Positions 38,501-46,037 of a stretch of 64,000 bases of DNA are shown one piece after another. The notes beneath the pieces were generated by a model. That model did not search any database. It saw only the letters and a program-made list of their open reading frames with translations, and was not told where the DNA came from. Position numbers and translations under genes: made by a program. Origin of the DNA: Chitinophagales bacterium (GTDB lineage: Bacteria > Bacteroidota > Bacteroidia > Chitinophagales > CAIOSU01); assembly GCA_026003335.1 (NCBI GenBank), contig BPHB01000001.1, forward strand, positions 508,591 to 572,590, in the 5' to 3' direction. Position 1 is the stretch's first letter, and the number at the start of each line of letters is the position of its first letter.

Positions 38501-40011
38501 CGCTGGCGGAAGAAATCTGTAAAATTTCTCTGTACTTCACTAAAGCATGCCAGCGGTGTATCATCACCCATGGAGCCGGTTTCTTCCTTTCCCTCATTGG
38601 CCATGGGCTGAATGATGGATTCTACCACTTCACTTGTATAGTTATGGTAGCGCTGTAGCTCATTGATATTGCCATAAACATAGTCGGCATAATCCACAAA
38701 GTTTTCCTCCACATGCTCAGCAATATAAATCTGCCGCTGACTCAACCATTTGTCGTAGGGCTGAGAATCTTTGAGATAATCTCGGATATTGTCATTTTTC
38801 AGGATGTGTCCATGACGGGTATCCAGGGCAATCATTTCTCCGCTTTTGAGCTTGCCTTGTTCCACAATGTCATTTTCCGGGATATCCAGTACACCCAGCT
38901 CGCTGGCTATAAGTAGCCGCTGGTCTTTGGTAATGATGTATTTTGCCGGCCGCAATCCGTTGCGATCCATCACACAGGCCAAGTAGCGTCCATCGGTAAA
39001 ATTCACTGCTGCAGGGCCATCCCAGGCTTCATAGGCAGCCGACATGTATTCATAAAAAGCCCGGATTTTGGAATCCTGTTTTGGCAGATTTTGCCAGGGA
39101 GGCGGAAACATGCAGCGCACGGCCTTGAAAAAATCCAGTCCGTTGGTAATCAGATATTCAAAAACATTATCTACGCTGCCACTGTCACTGCTACCCTTTT
39201 GCAGCACCGGCAATATTTTTTTTATTTCCTCGCGCGTAAAAACGGGGCTGTCCGGGTCTTCAGAATTCACACGCGCATTATAGCGGTTGGCGGTTATGGA
39301 ATTGATTTCTCCGTTATGCGCCAATGTTCTGAAGGGCTGAGCAATAGCCCATCGGGGAAGGGTATTGGTAGAAAAACGCTGATGGAACAGCGCAAAACCG
39401 ATTTCAAAAAGCGGATGCTGCAGGTCGGAATAAAACTCGCTGATATGCGTGGGCATTACCAGCCCTTTGTAACACAGGAGCTTGTCAGAAAACGAAGCGA
39501 TGTAAAACTCATCCTCACCGGCAAGTGCATTTTCAACCTGTTTGCGCGTAAGATAGAGAAAAGAGGAAAAACGCGTAGCGCTTATCAAAGACCCCGGCAC
39601 CACTACTGCCTGGGTGATCCGCGGAAGACTCACAAAGGCCTGTACTCCAAGCATACGCGTATCTACCGGCACATCACGATAGAACAACAGTTTCAAATCA
39701 TTTGCAGCACAGATGTCGGCAAAAACCTGAAGCTGATAATCCTGCGTGAAAAATATCATTGCGACCGCATATGCTCCCGGCAGGTCAAAGCCTTTTTCCA
39801 TGGCAACATGCCGGATAAAGGCATCAGGCATGGAAAAAAGAAAGCCGCAACCGTCACCGCTTTTTCCGTCTGCTGCAATAGCCCCGCGATGTGCCATTCG
39901 GCTCAATGCCGTAATAGCGTCATCGGTTAGCTTTCTTGAGGGCCTGTTTTTAAAATCGGCTATCAGCCCGATTCCGCAACTATCTTTAAACGTTGTGTAT
40001 AAATCTTCCAT
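35572..40011 (-). CDS. gltB: Glutamate synthase large subunit
   Basis: 1479 residues from the ATG at 40011, which places Cys12 (DSCGIGL) so that propeptide removal would expose the N-terminal cysteine of the class II glutamine amidotransferase domain. Then come the central domain, the FMN-binding synthase domain (about 800-1180; GEGGEDPARY, ISGCDGGTGAAQLSSIK), the 3Fe-4S cysteines in GCKILRVCHLNKC, and the C-terminal beta-helix repeats (GNDYVGKSMRGG). It converts glutamine and 2-oxoglutarate to two glutamates. The small subunit gltD is not adjacent, unlike in many genomes. The frame extending to 40215 crosses the divergent gene start. Confidence 0.96.
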   Translation of the reverse strand: MEDLYTTFKDSCGIGLIADFKNRPSRKLTDDAITALSRMAHRGAIAADGKSGDGCGFLFSMPDAFIRHVAMEKGFDLPGAYAVAMIFFTQDYQLQVFADICAANDLKLLFYRDVPVDTRMLGVQAFVSLPRITQAVVVPGSLISATRFSSFLYLTRKQVENALAGEDEFYIASFSDKLLCYKGLVMPTHISEFYSDLQHPLFEIGFALFHQRFSTNTLPRWAIAQPFRTLAHNGEINSITANRYNARVNSEDPDSPVFTREEIKKILPVLQKGSSDSGSVDNVFEYLITNGLDFFKAVRCMFPPPWQNLPKQDSKIRAFYEYMSAAYEAWDGPAAVNFTDGRYLACVMDRNGLRPAKYIITKDQRLLIASELGVLDIPENDIVEQGKLKSGEMIALDTRHGHILKNDNIRDYLKDSQPYDKWLSQRQIYIAEHVEENFVDYADYVYGNINELQRYHNYTSEVVESIIQPMANEGKEETGSMGDDTPLACFSEVQRNFTDFFRQRFAQVTNPPIDPIREKLIMSTSVMIGPRGNVLKEIPENASGIKLNSPILSKEKLDAILSFGKKENPAFNPIYIHRIFPTTFKKDIRQSLRRLGYAIANAIEQDGVRLVILDDRSLSAEEALIPMPMVLGYLNAFLLKKNIRSKASLIAISGEVFDAHSCAVMIAFGATAVYPYLLYATALQIAERKAGQFNGSLLKRKKQALKNINKALNAGLLKIMSKMGICAMDSYQHSCMFDIIGLGKDITEECFPEAYSLLPGLTYEDIEHRILRVHQHVFHKTKYQRQYALEVGGYYKYAAGGEYHDYSPDVSIGIRKFAQTLSLEDYRVVSKRINERGLRMVRDFLQLHPQLDPIPLEEVEPVENITRRFNSAAMSLGSISPEAHEAIAEAMNLIGGMSNCGEGGEDPARYHTIRNSRIKQVASGRFGVTPAYLRHADELQIKIAQGAKPGEGGQLPGSKVSPLIATLRHTVPGIALISPPPHHDIYSIEDLAQLIYDLKQINPHAMVSVKLVSTAGVGTIAVGVAKAYADKIIISGCDGGTGAAQLSSIKYAGNPWELGLIEAHNALKVNKLREYVELQTDGGLKTGMDVVKAAILGAESYGFGTVLLNTIGCKILRVCHLNKCSVGIATQDEKLRTYYRGSVEAIVSYLRQVAEEVREILSKMGYRSLDEIIGRTELLKIVENEKARHFDFSALLKRIEGPNVRTRSNTPWDKNTFEKELYEEIKHAIDNPQEPVTVERTINNTNRAFGAYISGKIAEKYGDAGLPKKDFIHIELRGNAGQSLGAFLSYGMSIRLTGNANDYVGKSMRGGRIVIVPEDLNKIKNLAGNTCLYGATGGKLFISGTVGERFAVRNSGALAVVEGTGDHPCEYMTGGTVVVLGETGINFGAGMTGGAAFVYDEKLNFFDKVNMELVKLERIDTDEGEEARHYLRSILKSYYFRTQSPRAKKILDNFLAEMRFFWLVTPKDMKAPLNPFEGN

Positions 40012-40177
40012 GCATCTTTTTTGCTTATAAAAACCAGGTTTTACGGAGGAAAACCAAGGTAGGCAACAAGCCGCTGAAGTTAATAAAAATTTCACCTGGA
40101 TATGACAGTTTACCCAGAAAAAATCATTGGCCACATGCCAGTGAACCAGCTTTTTACATTTCATGAGAGATAAACTA

Positions 40178-40208
40178 TTTCCGCATTGCTGGCTTGTTTT
40201 TACATTTG
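40178..40208 (+). promoter_or_regulatory. Candidate promoter of the GMC oxidoreductase gene
   Basis: TACATTTG at 40201-40208 is a perfect TAnnTTTG -7 element, and TTTC at 40178-40181 is a three-of-four match to the -33 TTTG with a 19-base spacer. The start codon is 43 bases downstream at 40251. Confidence 0.5.
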
Positions 40209-40250
40209 TCACCAAGACCGGCCATGTGCCTTGCGGGTCGGAGCTTTATT

Positions 40251-41630
40251 ATGTATGATTTTGTAATTATCGGTTCAGGGCCTTCAGGTGGCAATCTGGC
40301 TTATAACCTAAGCCGCCAGGGGGCTAAATGCCTGATGATTGAGGCAGGCAAATTTTACCGCAAACACACGTTCCCTCGTAATGAGGCTGACGCTTCAGCT
40401 CAGCTTTACTGGGGAGGAGGTATCGAATTTGATGCAGAAGCGCGTATGGCTTTTCTGCGGGCACGCGTTGTAGGAGGCACATCCATTGTCAACCAGTGTC
40501 TGTTGGATCGCTTTGATGATCTTGTGTGGAACGACTGGCAGGCTCGCACGGGAGTGGATTTTTTCACTGCTGAGAAAATGGCTCCTTACTACGAAAAGGT
40601 AGAAAAGCATCTTAGCCTGCATACCTTTTCAGCTGCTGAGCGCAACCGTAATGCCGAATTATTTACTGCGGCCTGCGACCAACTGCAATACCACTGGCAC
40701 TATCTGCGCAAAGGGCAAAGCGATTGTGCCCATGACCGGGGAAACGATTGTATTGCCTGCCTCAGCGGTTGCCATCGTGATTCCAAGCAAAGCTCTCTGG
40801 TGGCTTATATTCAAAAAGCCGAAAAAGCCGGCCTGGATATAGTAGCGGAAGCCATGGCCGAAAAAATTGATGTGAACAAGGAGCGTGCGCGTATTTTTGT
40901 AAACAGAAACGGCTCTACGGAAGAATATTATTCTCGGCACCTTATCCTTGCCGGAGGATCGTTCGGCACCACGCAGCTGCTGTTGCGCTCAGGGTTCGGA
41001 GAAAAACTGCCTGCACTGGGGAAATATTTTTCCGCACATCCGCAGTATATGTCTTTCGGAATATTTGATGAACCGGTGAATTCCCATAAAGGCTACTTTC
41101 AGACGGTCGCTTCCAAAGATGCTGCATTCAGGCAAAAGGGCTTTAAGCTGGAGAATGTTTTTGCTCCTCCTATATCGCTGGCTATGCTATTTAATGCAAC
41201 AGGGAAAGAGCATCAGGAAATTATGCGTAATTACACCCGGATGTCCTGCATAGAAGTAGCTATAAGAGATGACAACACAGGAGTGATTCGTGTTACCCGC
41301 AAAGGAAAACTCTCAGTGAGCAAGCCGCTCACCGATGCAGATAAACAGAAACGGGATGCAGGCCTTGAGGCCGTCCGGAACATATTAGTGGCCAGCGGGG
41401 CAATAAAAATTATTCAGTCTCCATATTATTTCGGCCTGCATCTGATGGGTGGTTGCGCTATAGGCACTGATGCCCAAAAATCAGTAGTGAACCCGGAATT
41501 CAAGGTGCATGGTTATCCTAATCTCTATATCGCAGATTCCAGTATTTATCCTGCTGCCCCGGGCATCAATCCGTCATTGACCATTATGGCTCTGTCTGAA
41601 AAACTCAGCGAACAGCTTATAAAACATTGA
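40251..41630 (+). CDS. GMC family FAD-dependent oxidoreductase
   Basis: 459 residues. FAD-binding motif VIIGSGPSGGN at the start, then ARVVGGTSIVNQC, and near the C-terminus HLMGGCAIGTD and NLYIADSSIYPAAPGINPSLTI, the two ends of the GMC active-site region. A cysteine-rich loop (DCAHDRGNDCIACLSGCHRDSK, read in two pieces) matches the C-x2-C-x3-C loop seen in sugar- and alcohol-type members. Oxidises an alcohol group of an unknown substrate. A small partner gene follows after three bases, so electrons may pass to a membrane acceptor. No export signal is visible on this subunit. Confidence 0.9.
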   Translation: MYDFVIIGSGPSGGNLAYNLSRQGAKCLMIEAGKFYRKHTFPRNEADASAQLYWGGGIEFDAEARMAFLRARVVGGTSIVNQCLLDRFDDLVWNDWQARTGVDFFTAEKMAPYYEKVEKHLSLHTFSAAERNRNAELFTAACDQLQYHWHYLRKGQSDCAHDRGNDCIACLSGCHRDSKQSSLVAYIQKAEKAGLDIVAEAMAEKIDVNKERARIFVNRNGSTEEYYSRHLILAGGSFGTTQLLLRSGFGEKLPALGKYFSAHPQYMSFGIFDEPVNSHKGYFQTVASKDAAFRQKGFKLENVFAPPISLAMLFNATGKEHQEIMRNYTRMSCIEVAIRDDNTGVIRVTRKGKLSVSKPLTDADKQKRDAGLEAVRNILVASGAIKIIQSPYYFGLHLMGGCAIGTDAQKSVVNPEFKVHGYPNLYIADSSIYPAAPGINPSLTIMALSEKLSEQLIKH

Positions 41631-41633
41631 TGT

Positions 41634-42029
41634 ATGGCGCAGCTCAGTACAAAAGCCAAAAAAACACTCACCCGCATCGGGGATATTCTTCTGCCGCGCA
41701 ACGGAGACTTTCCATCCTTTTCCGAAACCGGCTCTGTGGAGTATGTGGATGAATTAACCCGTTACGCTCCTGAAAGCGACATGCACGACCTGAACATCGT
41801 GCTTGTTTTGCTTGGGTTTATGCCTGACTCAGTGCTAAGATGGTTGGTTCGCAAAATGGGAAAAGCGCATCACCATGAAGGCGTTGCCGGCTCTCTATTG
41901 CGCCAACTGGATTATGGGCTGAGAGGTCTTATTTACTCTTGTTACTACTCTGGTAAAACAAGCCCACAGTTTAGCGGGAAAAACCCGCTGGATGTAATAG
42001 ACTTTAAAATAACAAGGATAGAAGATTAA
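41634..42029 (+). CDS. Small partner of the GMC oxidoreductase (gluconate dehydrogenase subunit 3-like)
   Basis: 131 residues starting three bases after the GMC gene. STKAKKTLTRIGDILLPRNGDFPSFSETG, followed by VEYVDELT, resembles the pattern of gluconate 2-dehydrogenase subunit 3-type proteins (LxxIxDxLxPxxGxxPS), which accompany GMC enzymes. A hydrophobic central part (LNIVLVLLGFMP) could contact the partner or membrane. No signal peptide is evident. The family assignment is by gene order and a short motif only. Confidence 0.6.
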   Translation: MAQLSTKAKKTLTRIGDILLPRNGDFPSFSETGSVEYVDELTRYAPESDMHDLNIVLVLLGFMPDSVLRWLVRKMGKAHHHEGVAGSLLRQLDYGLRGLIYSCYYSGKTSPQFSGKNPLDVIDFKITRIED

Positions 42030-42055
42030 CACCTGGCGCTTCTGCATGCCGTATT

Positions 42056-42982
42056 TCAGAATTCAACCCTCATCAACACGGCATTGTGGTCAGAGAGGTC
42101 TTTGTACTTTTTTGACCAACGATGCTGGTATTGCCGCACGTGGCGCTTTACTGATTTGGGTTTATACCCGTTTTCTCTGATCAAAACATAATCTATTACT
42201 TTCCTTTTGGGCTTGTGACCCGGGGCTGGCAGGTTCATATCATTCAGCAATTCGTCAGAGGTGTAGGTTAATTCTCCTTCCAGGTCTCCGTCAAGGGCTT
42301 CCAGAGTAAAAAGCATATCGTTGTATAAATCAGACTTCAAATCTTTGTCCGTGTTGAAATCACCGCACAACACCTGGGGCACATTCTTTTTTTTGTGGCG
42401 ATCAAGCAACTGCCGTATTTCCCTATACTGATTCCGTTTAATGCTATCCGGTCCTCCGGCTTCCAGGTGTGTTCCAAGAAGCTGAAAAACTTTACCCTCC
42501 CATGCCCCTTCGGCAAGCAAAGCACCTTTGCGAGCATAACAGTCTTCCCCTTCGCAATCCTTGAACCTGATTTCTCCCAGATGTTTCAGCGGAATCTTGC
42601 TGAACATCATCACCCCGCTATTACCCTTCAGACTGCCGGGCTTTCGGTTAGCCGGGCCTACAATATGGGGGTAATGATCCTTCAGTCTTTTTTTCAACAT
42701 CCTTCTTGCCCGTCCGTCAAACACCTCCTGAAAGACGATGATATCAATCTGGTCATCCACTACCTTAGAAGGAATAAGGCGTGCTCTGCGCATCGGGCCC
42801 CGGGAAATTTTTACAAGAAAGCGCGGAAGCATCTGGATGTTCCATGACAAGATGCGTAACTCTTTCCCCCCGACATCTTCCTCCATCCCATTGTATTTGG
42901 CTTTACGCTGCGCCTCACATGGTTGAGGCATTACAACCAAAACCAGCAGAAGAAGGAATAGAGGGATAACCGTTAACTTCAT
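42056..42982 (-). CDS. Exported endonuclease/exonuclease/phosphatase family protein
   Basis: 308 residues with a signal peptide (hydrophobic 6-20, cleaved near CEAQR). The EEP fold motifs are in order: ILSWNIQM (metal-binding Asn), FQEVFDG (Glu), GTHLEAG, CGDFNTD (Asp/Asn), VIDYVLI and LSDHNAVLM (catalytic His). Sequence around THLEAGG and the length resemble neutral sphingomyelinase C-type members rather than DNA repair ExoIII, so a secreted phosphodiesterase is likely; the substrate is inferred. Starts 38 bases from the divergent queG. Confidence 0.87.
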   Translation of the reverse strand: MKLTVIPLFLLLLVLVVMPQPCEAQRKAKYNGMEEDVGGKELRILSWNIQMLPRFLVKISRGPMRRARLIPSKVVDDQIDIIVFQEVFDGRARRMLKKRLKDHYPHIVGPANRKPGSLKGNSGVMMFSKIPLKHLGEIRFKDCEGEDCYARKGALLAEGAWEGKVFQLLGTHLEAGGPDSIKRNQYREIRQLLDRHKKKNVPQVLCGDFNTDKDLKSDLYNDMLFTLEALDGDLEGELTYTSDELLNDMNLPAPGHKPKRKVIDYVLIRENGYKPKSVKRHVRQYQHRWSKKYKDLSDHNAVLMRVEF

Positions 42983-43020
42983 CTGAAAATTTTACGCACT
43001 AAAATTATGCATTCCACAGT

Positions 43021-43968
43021 ATGCAGTTGGTTAAAAAATCTGAAGCCACACAAAAAATAAAAGCTGAAGCAAAACGGCTGGGATTCAGTTACGTGGGCGT
43101 AGCCAAAGCCATGCCTCTGCAAGAGGAAGCCGAGAAACTGAAACACTGGCTGCACCAGAACATGCATGGCAGCATGCACTATATGGCCAGGTATTTTGAC
43201 CTGCGCACTGACCCTACACGGCTGGTCCCCGGAGCTCAATCGGTTATCAGTCTGATGTATAACTATTATACCCCCAAACAACAGCATTCGTCCGCGCCCA
43301 AAATCTCACGCTACGCTTACGGTAAAGACTACCATAAGGTACTCAAAAAAAAACTGAAACAGCTTTTACGCTTTATCCGCACGCACATAGGGGAAGTGCA
43401 TGGAAGGGCTTTTGTGGACTCTGGTCCCGTGTTAGAAAAGGCCTGGGCTGCAAAAAGCGGACTGGGCTGGATAGGCAAAAACTCCAATCTCATTCATCCC
43501 AGGACGGGTTCTTTCTTTTTCCTTGCTGAGCTGATAATAGACCTGCCGCTGGAGTATGACGGCCCCATTAAAGATTATTGTGGTTCGTGCACCGCATGCC
43601 TGGATGCCTGTCCTACCGGGGCAATCGTTCAACCTTATGTGGTGGACGGCAGCAAATGCATCTCTTATTTCACTATTGAATTAAAGGAAGACAGCATTCC
43701 TCACAGCATGAAGGGGAAATTTGGTAACTGGGTATTCGGGTGTGACATATGCCAGGAGGTATGCCCCTGGAACCGCTTTGCCCGGCCGCACAATGAACCG
43801 GAGTTTGAACCTGCACCCGAAATGCTGGGTATGACCAGAGAGCAGTGGTATGAAATAACCGAAGAGGTTTTTGAGAAGCTCTTCCGGCATACACCTCTGA
43901 AAAGAGCCGGTTTTAAGGGCATAAAAAGAAATTTACGTTTTATTGAAGAAACGTCAGCCCCGGATTAG
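43021..43968 (+). CDS. queG: Epoxyqueuosine reductase
   Basis: 315 residues. Cobalamin-dependent enzyme that makes queuosine from epoxyqueuosine in tRNA. The N-terminal half has [12 protein letters not shown] and [25 protein letters not shown], in pieces typical of QueG. Two 4Fe-4S motifs follow: [16 protein letters not shown] and [11 protein letters not shown]. Length is as usual for forms without the C-terminal HEAT repeats. It shares the four bases TTAG at 43965-43968 with the stop of the convergent gene. Confidence 0.96.
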   Translation: MQLVKKSEATQKIKAEAKRLGFSYVGVAKAMPLQEEAEKLKHWLHQNMHGSMHYMARYFDLRTDPTRLVPGAQSVISLMYNYYTPKQQHSSAPKISRYAYGKDYHKVLKKKLKQLLRFIRTHIGEVHGRAFVDSGPVLEKAWAAKSGLGWIGKNSNLIHPRTGSFFFLAELIIDLPLEYDGPIKDYCGSCTACLDACPTGAIVQPYVVDGSKCISYFTIELKEDSIPHSMKGKFGNWVFGCDICQEVCPWNRFARPHNEPEFEPAPEMLGMTREQWYEITEEVFEKLFRHTPLKRAGFKGIKRNLRFIEETSAPD

Positions 43969-44327
43969 TCGGGTCTCTTTTCCGAAACCGATAAAATAAA
44001 ATGTTCCAGAATGGAATTAATCAGCGCAAGTACAATACTGAATAGCAACGCCCACCAAAAGCCGGTAACTTCAAATCCGCTAATAAGTTTTCCGGCAATG
44101 ATTATAATTACTGCATTAATTACCAGCAAGAACAGGCCAAAAGTGAGCACGGTAAAAGGAATAGTCAAAAAGATGAGCACGGGCTTAACCGTCACGTTCA
44201 GCAGAGAGAGCACCAGAGCTGCAAGCAGGGCAGTAAGCGGATCCTGAACATGAATACCCGGCAACAGCTCAGCTGTCAATAATACGGCCAGGGTATTGAT
44301 CAATAGTTTTCCGAAAAATTTTATCAT
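43965..44327 (-). CDS. Small four-helix membrane protein (phage holin superfamily IV-like)
   Basis: 120 residues with four hydrophobic helices: 7-24, 31-54, 58-80 and 88-110. [25 protein letters not shown] matches the PF04020-type pattern (short pieces: [25 protein letters not shown]). Despite the family name it is a widespread chromosomal inner-membrane protein, with no phage genes around it. Function unknown. Ends within the queG stop. Confidence 0.85.
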   Translation of the reverse strand: MIKFFGKLLINTLAVLLTAELLPGIHVQDPLTALLAALVLSLLNVTVKPVLIFLTIPFTVLTFGLFLLVINAVIIIIAGKLISGFEVTGFWWALLFSIVLALINSILEHFILSVSEKRPD

Positions 44328-44428
44328 ACCGGCAAAACTACATGTTTTAACATCTATCTGTACATCAGCCGGGAATAGAAGTTAACTTCGCAGGGCACTC
44401 TGCCACATAATTATAATTCATATTCACC

Positions 44429-44989
44429 ATGCCCTTGTTGTTATCCGAGCAATTCTCTTATATGGAATGGGTTGTTATACCCGCACTGATCTTCATCGCC
44501 CGCATATTTGACGTGTCCATTTCTACTTTACGCATCATGTACACCATTAATGAAAGGCAAATGCTTGCTTCTCTGCTGGGCTTTGTAGAAGTATTGATCT
44601 GGCTGGTTGCGGTGAGTCAGGCACTCAAACATCTTTCTACTCCTGCCGCCTATGTGGCCTTTGCGGGAGGTTTTGCCACCGGCACCTACGTAGGCATGGT
44701 CATTGAAAAAAGACTTGCTGCCGGTATTGTGCTGATAAGGATTATTACAGTTAAAAAAGATAGCGATGCCTTGGTTGCGCACCTGAGAAATTGTGGATAT
44801 TGGGTTACAGTTTTAGACGCAATAGGCAATGAAGGGCATGTGAATGTGGTTTTCCTACCCGCAAGAAGGAAAGAGCTGCCTGCCCTGGTTGAAATTGTGC
44901 AAAAGTACAATCCCAATGCGCTCTACACCATTGAAAACCTCCGCTTCGTCAGCTCCCTGCGTTCCCAACTTTCGCAAATGCAGAGATAA
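44429..44989 (+). CDS. UPF0316/DUF2179 membrane protein
   Basis: 186 residues. Three N-terminal membrane helices (about 14-32, 44-62, 70-88) contain RIFDVSISTLRIMYTINER and AGGFATGTYVGMVIEKRLA, the DUF5698 part of UPF0316 proteins. The C-terminal half is a soluble DUF2179-type domain (ALVAHLRNCGYWVTVLDAIGNEGHVNVVFLPARRKEL, seen in pieces). Such proteins may bind a small ligand or nucleotide next to the membrane. Followed after 59 bases by an SDR gene. Confidence 0.85.
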   Translation: MPLLLSEQFSYMEWVVIPALIFIARIFDVSISTLRIMYTINERQMLASLLGFVEVLIWLVAVSQALKHLSTPAAYVAFAGGFATGTYVGMVIEKRLAAGIVLIRIITVKKDSDALVAHLRNCGYWVTVLDAIGNEGHVNVVFLPARRKELPALVEIVQKYNPNALYTIENLRFVSSLRSQLSQMQR

Positions 44990-45048
44990 TTTTTACCTTT
45001 ATTTTCATGCCATATACGGTTATATCCCACCCGTAAACTTTATCGGCT

Positions 45049-45933
45049 ATGTACAGGCTAACGAAACAATTCCTATCCAGACGCGCTTTCATAACCGGTG
45101 CCGCATCTGGTCTTGGGAAGGCATTAAGCCTTCAGCTGGCACAAGACGGATGGATAATCGGTGTTAGCGATATTGCAGAAGAGGGGCTCATGGAAACCTC
45201 CCGCTTGATTGCGCAATACGGAGGCAGAGCAATTCCTTTTGTTCTGGATGTGGCCGACCGGTTGCGTTATGAAGAAGTTGCCCGGCAGTTTCTTGAACAG
45301 ACCGGTGGTATTGACCTGCTGATAAATAATGCCGGAGTCGGTGACGGAGGGCTTTTTGAAGAGTACGGCCTGGACAACTGGGAGTGGATTGTGAGGGTTA
45401 ACCAGATGAGTGTAATTTATGGATGTCATTTCTTCATTCCGGTGATGAAAAGACAAAAGAGCGGCCATATCATCAACATATCCAGTATTGCCTCCATGAC
45501 CAGTGCCCCGCTCATGGGAGGCTACAACGCCACCAAGGCTGCAGTAAAAGCTATTTCCGAAACCCTTTACGCGGAATTGCGGCCTTTCGGAATAGGCGTA
45601 TCGGTAGTTATGCCCTACTTTTTCAGAACCAACATTATTCAATATGCTCGTGGATCATACGGCACCAGTGACCTTGCATACTATATTGTACATAGCTCTA
45701 AGGTATCAGCTGAGGAAGTAGCTATTAAAATATTAAAGCGTGCGGGGAAAAAAACATTCTACATCCTCCATCCCTGGCAAGCCTGGCTCTTTTATTTGTG
45801 GAAACGCTTTTTCCCCCTCAGTTTGCTTCACTTCAACATATTTATGGCGCGGCATAAAGACACGTTGCTGAAACGCTATCGTGATAAATATTTCAAACAG
45901 ACAGGAAAAAAGAAAGGTGAAACGGTACAGTGA
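45049..45933 (+). CDS. Short-chain dehydrogenase/reductase
   Basis: 294 residues. TGAASGLGKALS is the NAD(P)-binding loop, DLLINNAGVGDGG the structural motif, NISSIASMTSAP holds the catalytic Ser, and YNATKAAVKA the Tyr-x3-Lys. A C-terminal extension of about 60 residues is basic and includes a hydrophobic stretch (WLFYLWKRFFPLSLLHFNIF), suggesting membrane association. Substrate unknown. The gene stands 59 bases after the UPF0316 gene and 104 bases before the collagen-like gene, with a pentanucleotide repeat between them. Confidence 0.88.
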   Translation: MYRLTKQFLSRRAFITGAASGLGKALSLQLAQDGWIIGVSDIAEEGLMETSRLIAQYGGRAIPFVLDVADRLRYEEVARQFLEQTGGIDLLINNAGVGDGGLFEEYGLDNWEWIVRVNQMSVIYGCHFFIPVMKRQKSGHIINISSIASMTSAPLMGGYNATKAAVKAISETLYAELRPFGIGVSVVMPYFFRTNIIQYARGSYGTSDLAYYIVHSSKVSAEEVAIKILKRAGKKTFYILHPWQAWLFYLWKRFFPLSLLHFNIFMARHKDTLLKRYRDKYFKQTGKKKGETVQ

Positions 45934-45950
45934 AACTGTTTCTGTTCTTC

Positions 45951-45980
45951 TCATATCATATCATATCAAATCAAATCAAA
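45951..45980 (+). repeat. Pentanucleotide tandem repeat (TCATA)3(TCAAA)3
   Basis: Six five-base units in a row, three TCATA then three TCAAA, differing at one position. It lies 58-87 bases before the start of the collagen-like surface protein gene and just downstream of the SDR gene. Such short repeats can change copy number by slippage; here it would alter promoter-region spacing. Confidence 0.85.
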
Positions 45981-46037
45981 ATAGGTAGGTCATATGCCAT
46001 ATTTTTAGAATTAGTCCAATTTGATTAATATTAGAAC

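Noticed and set aside
39091-39930. Plus-strand frame of 279 codons opposite gltB
   Set aside because: Basic, unstructured translation opposite a clearly coding gene.
40012-40215. N-terminal extension of gltB
   Set aside because: The Met at 40011 gives the correct short propeptide before the catalytic cysteine; the extension crosses the divergent promoter.
43965-44327. Holin-like gene as evidence of a prophage
   Set aside because: The family is widely chromosomal and there are no other phage genes nearby.
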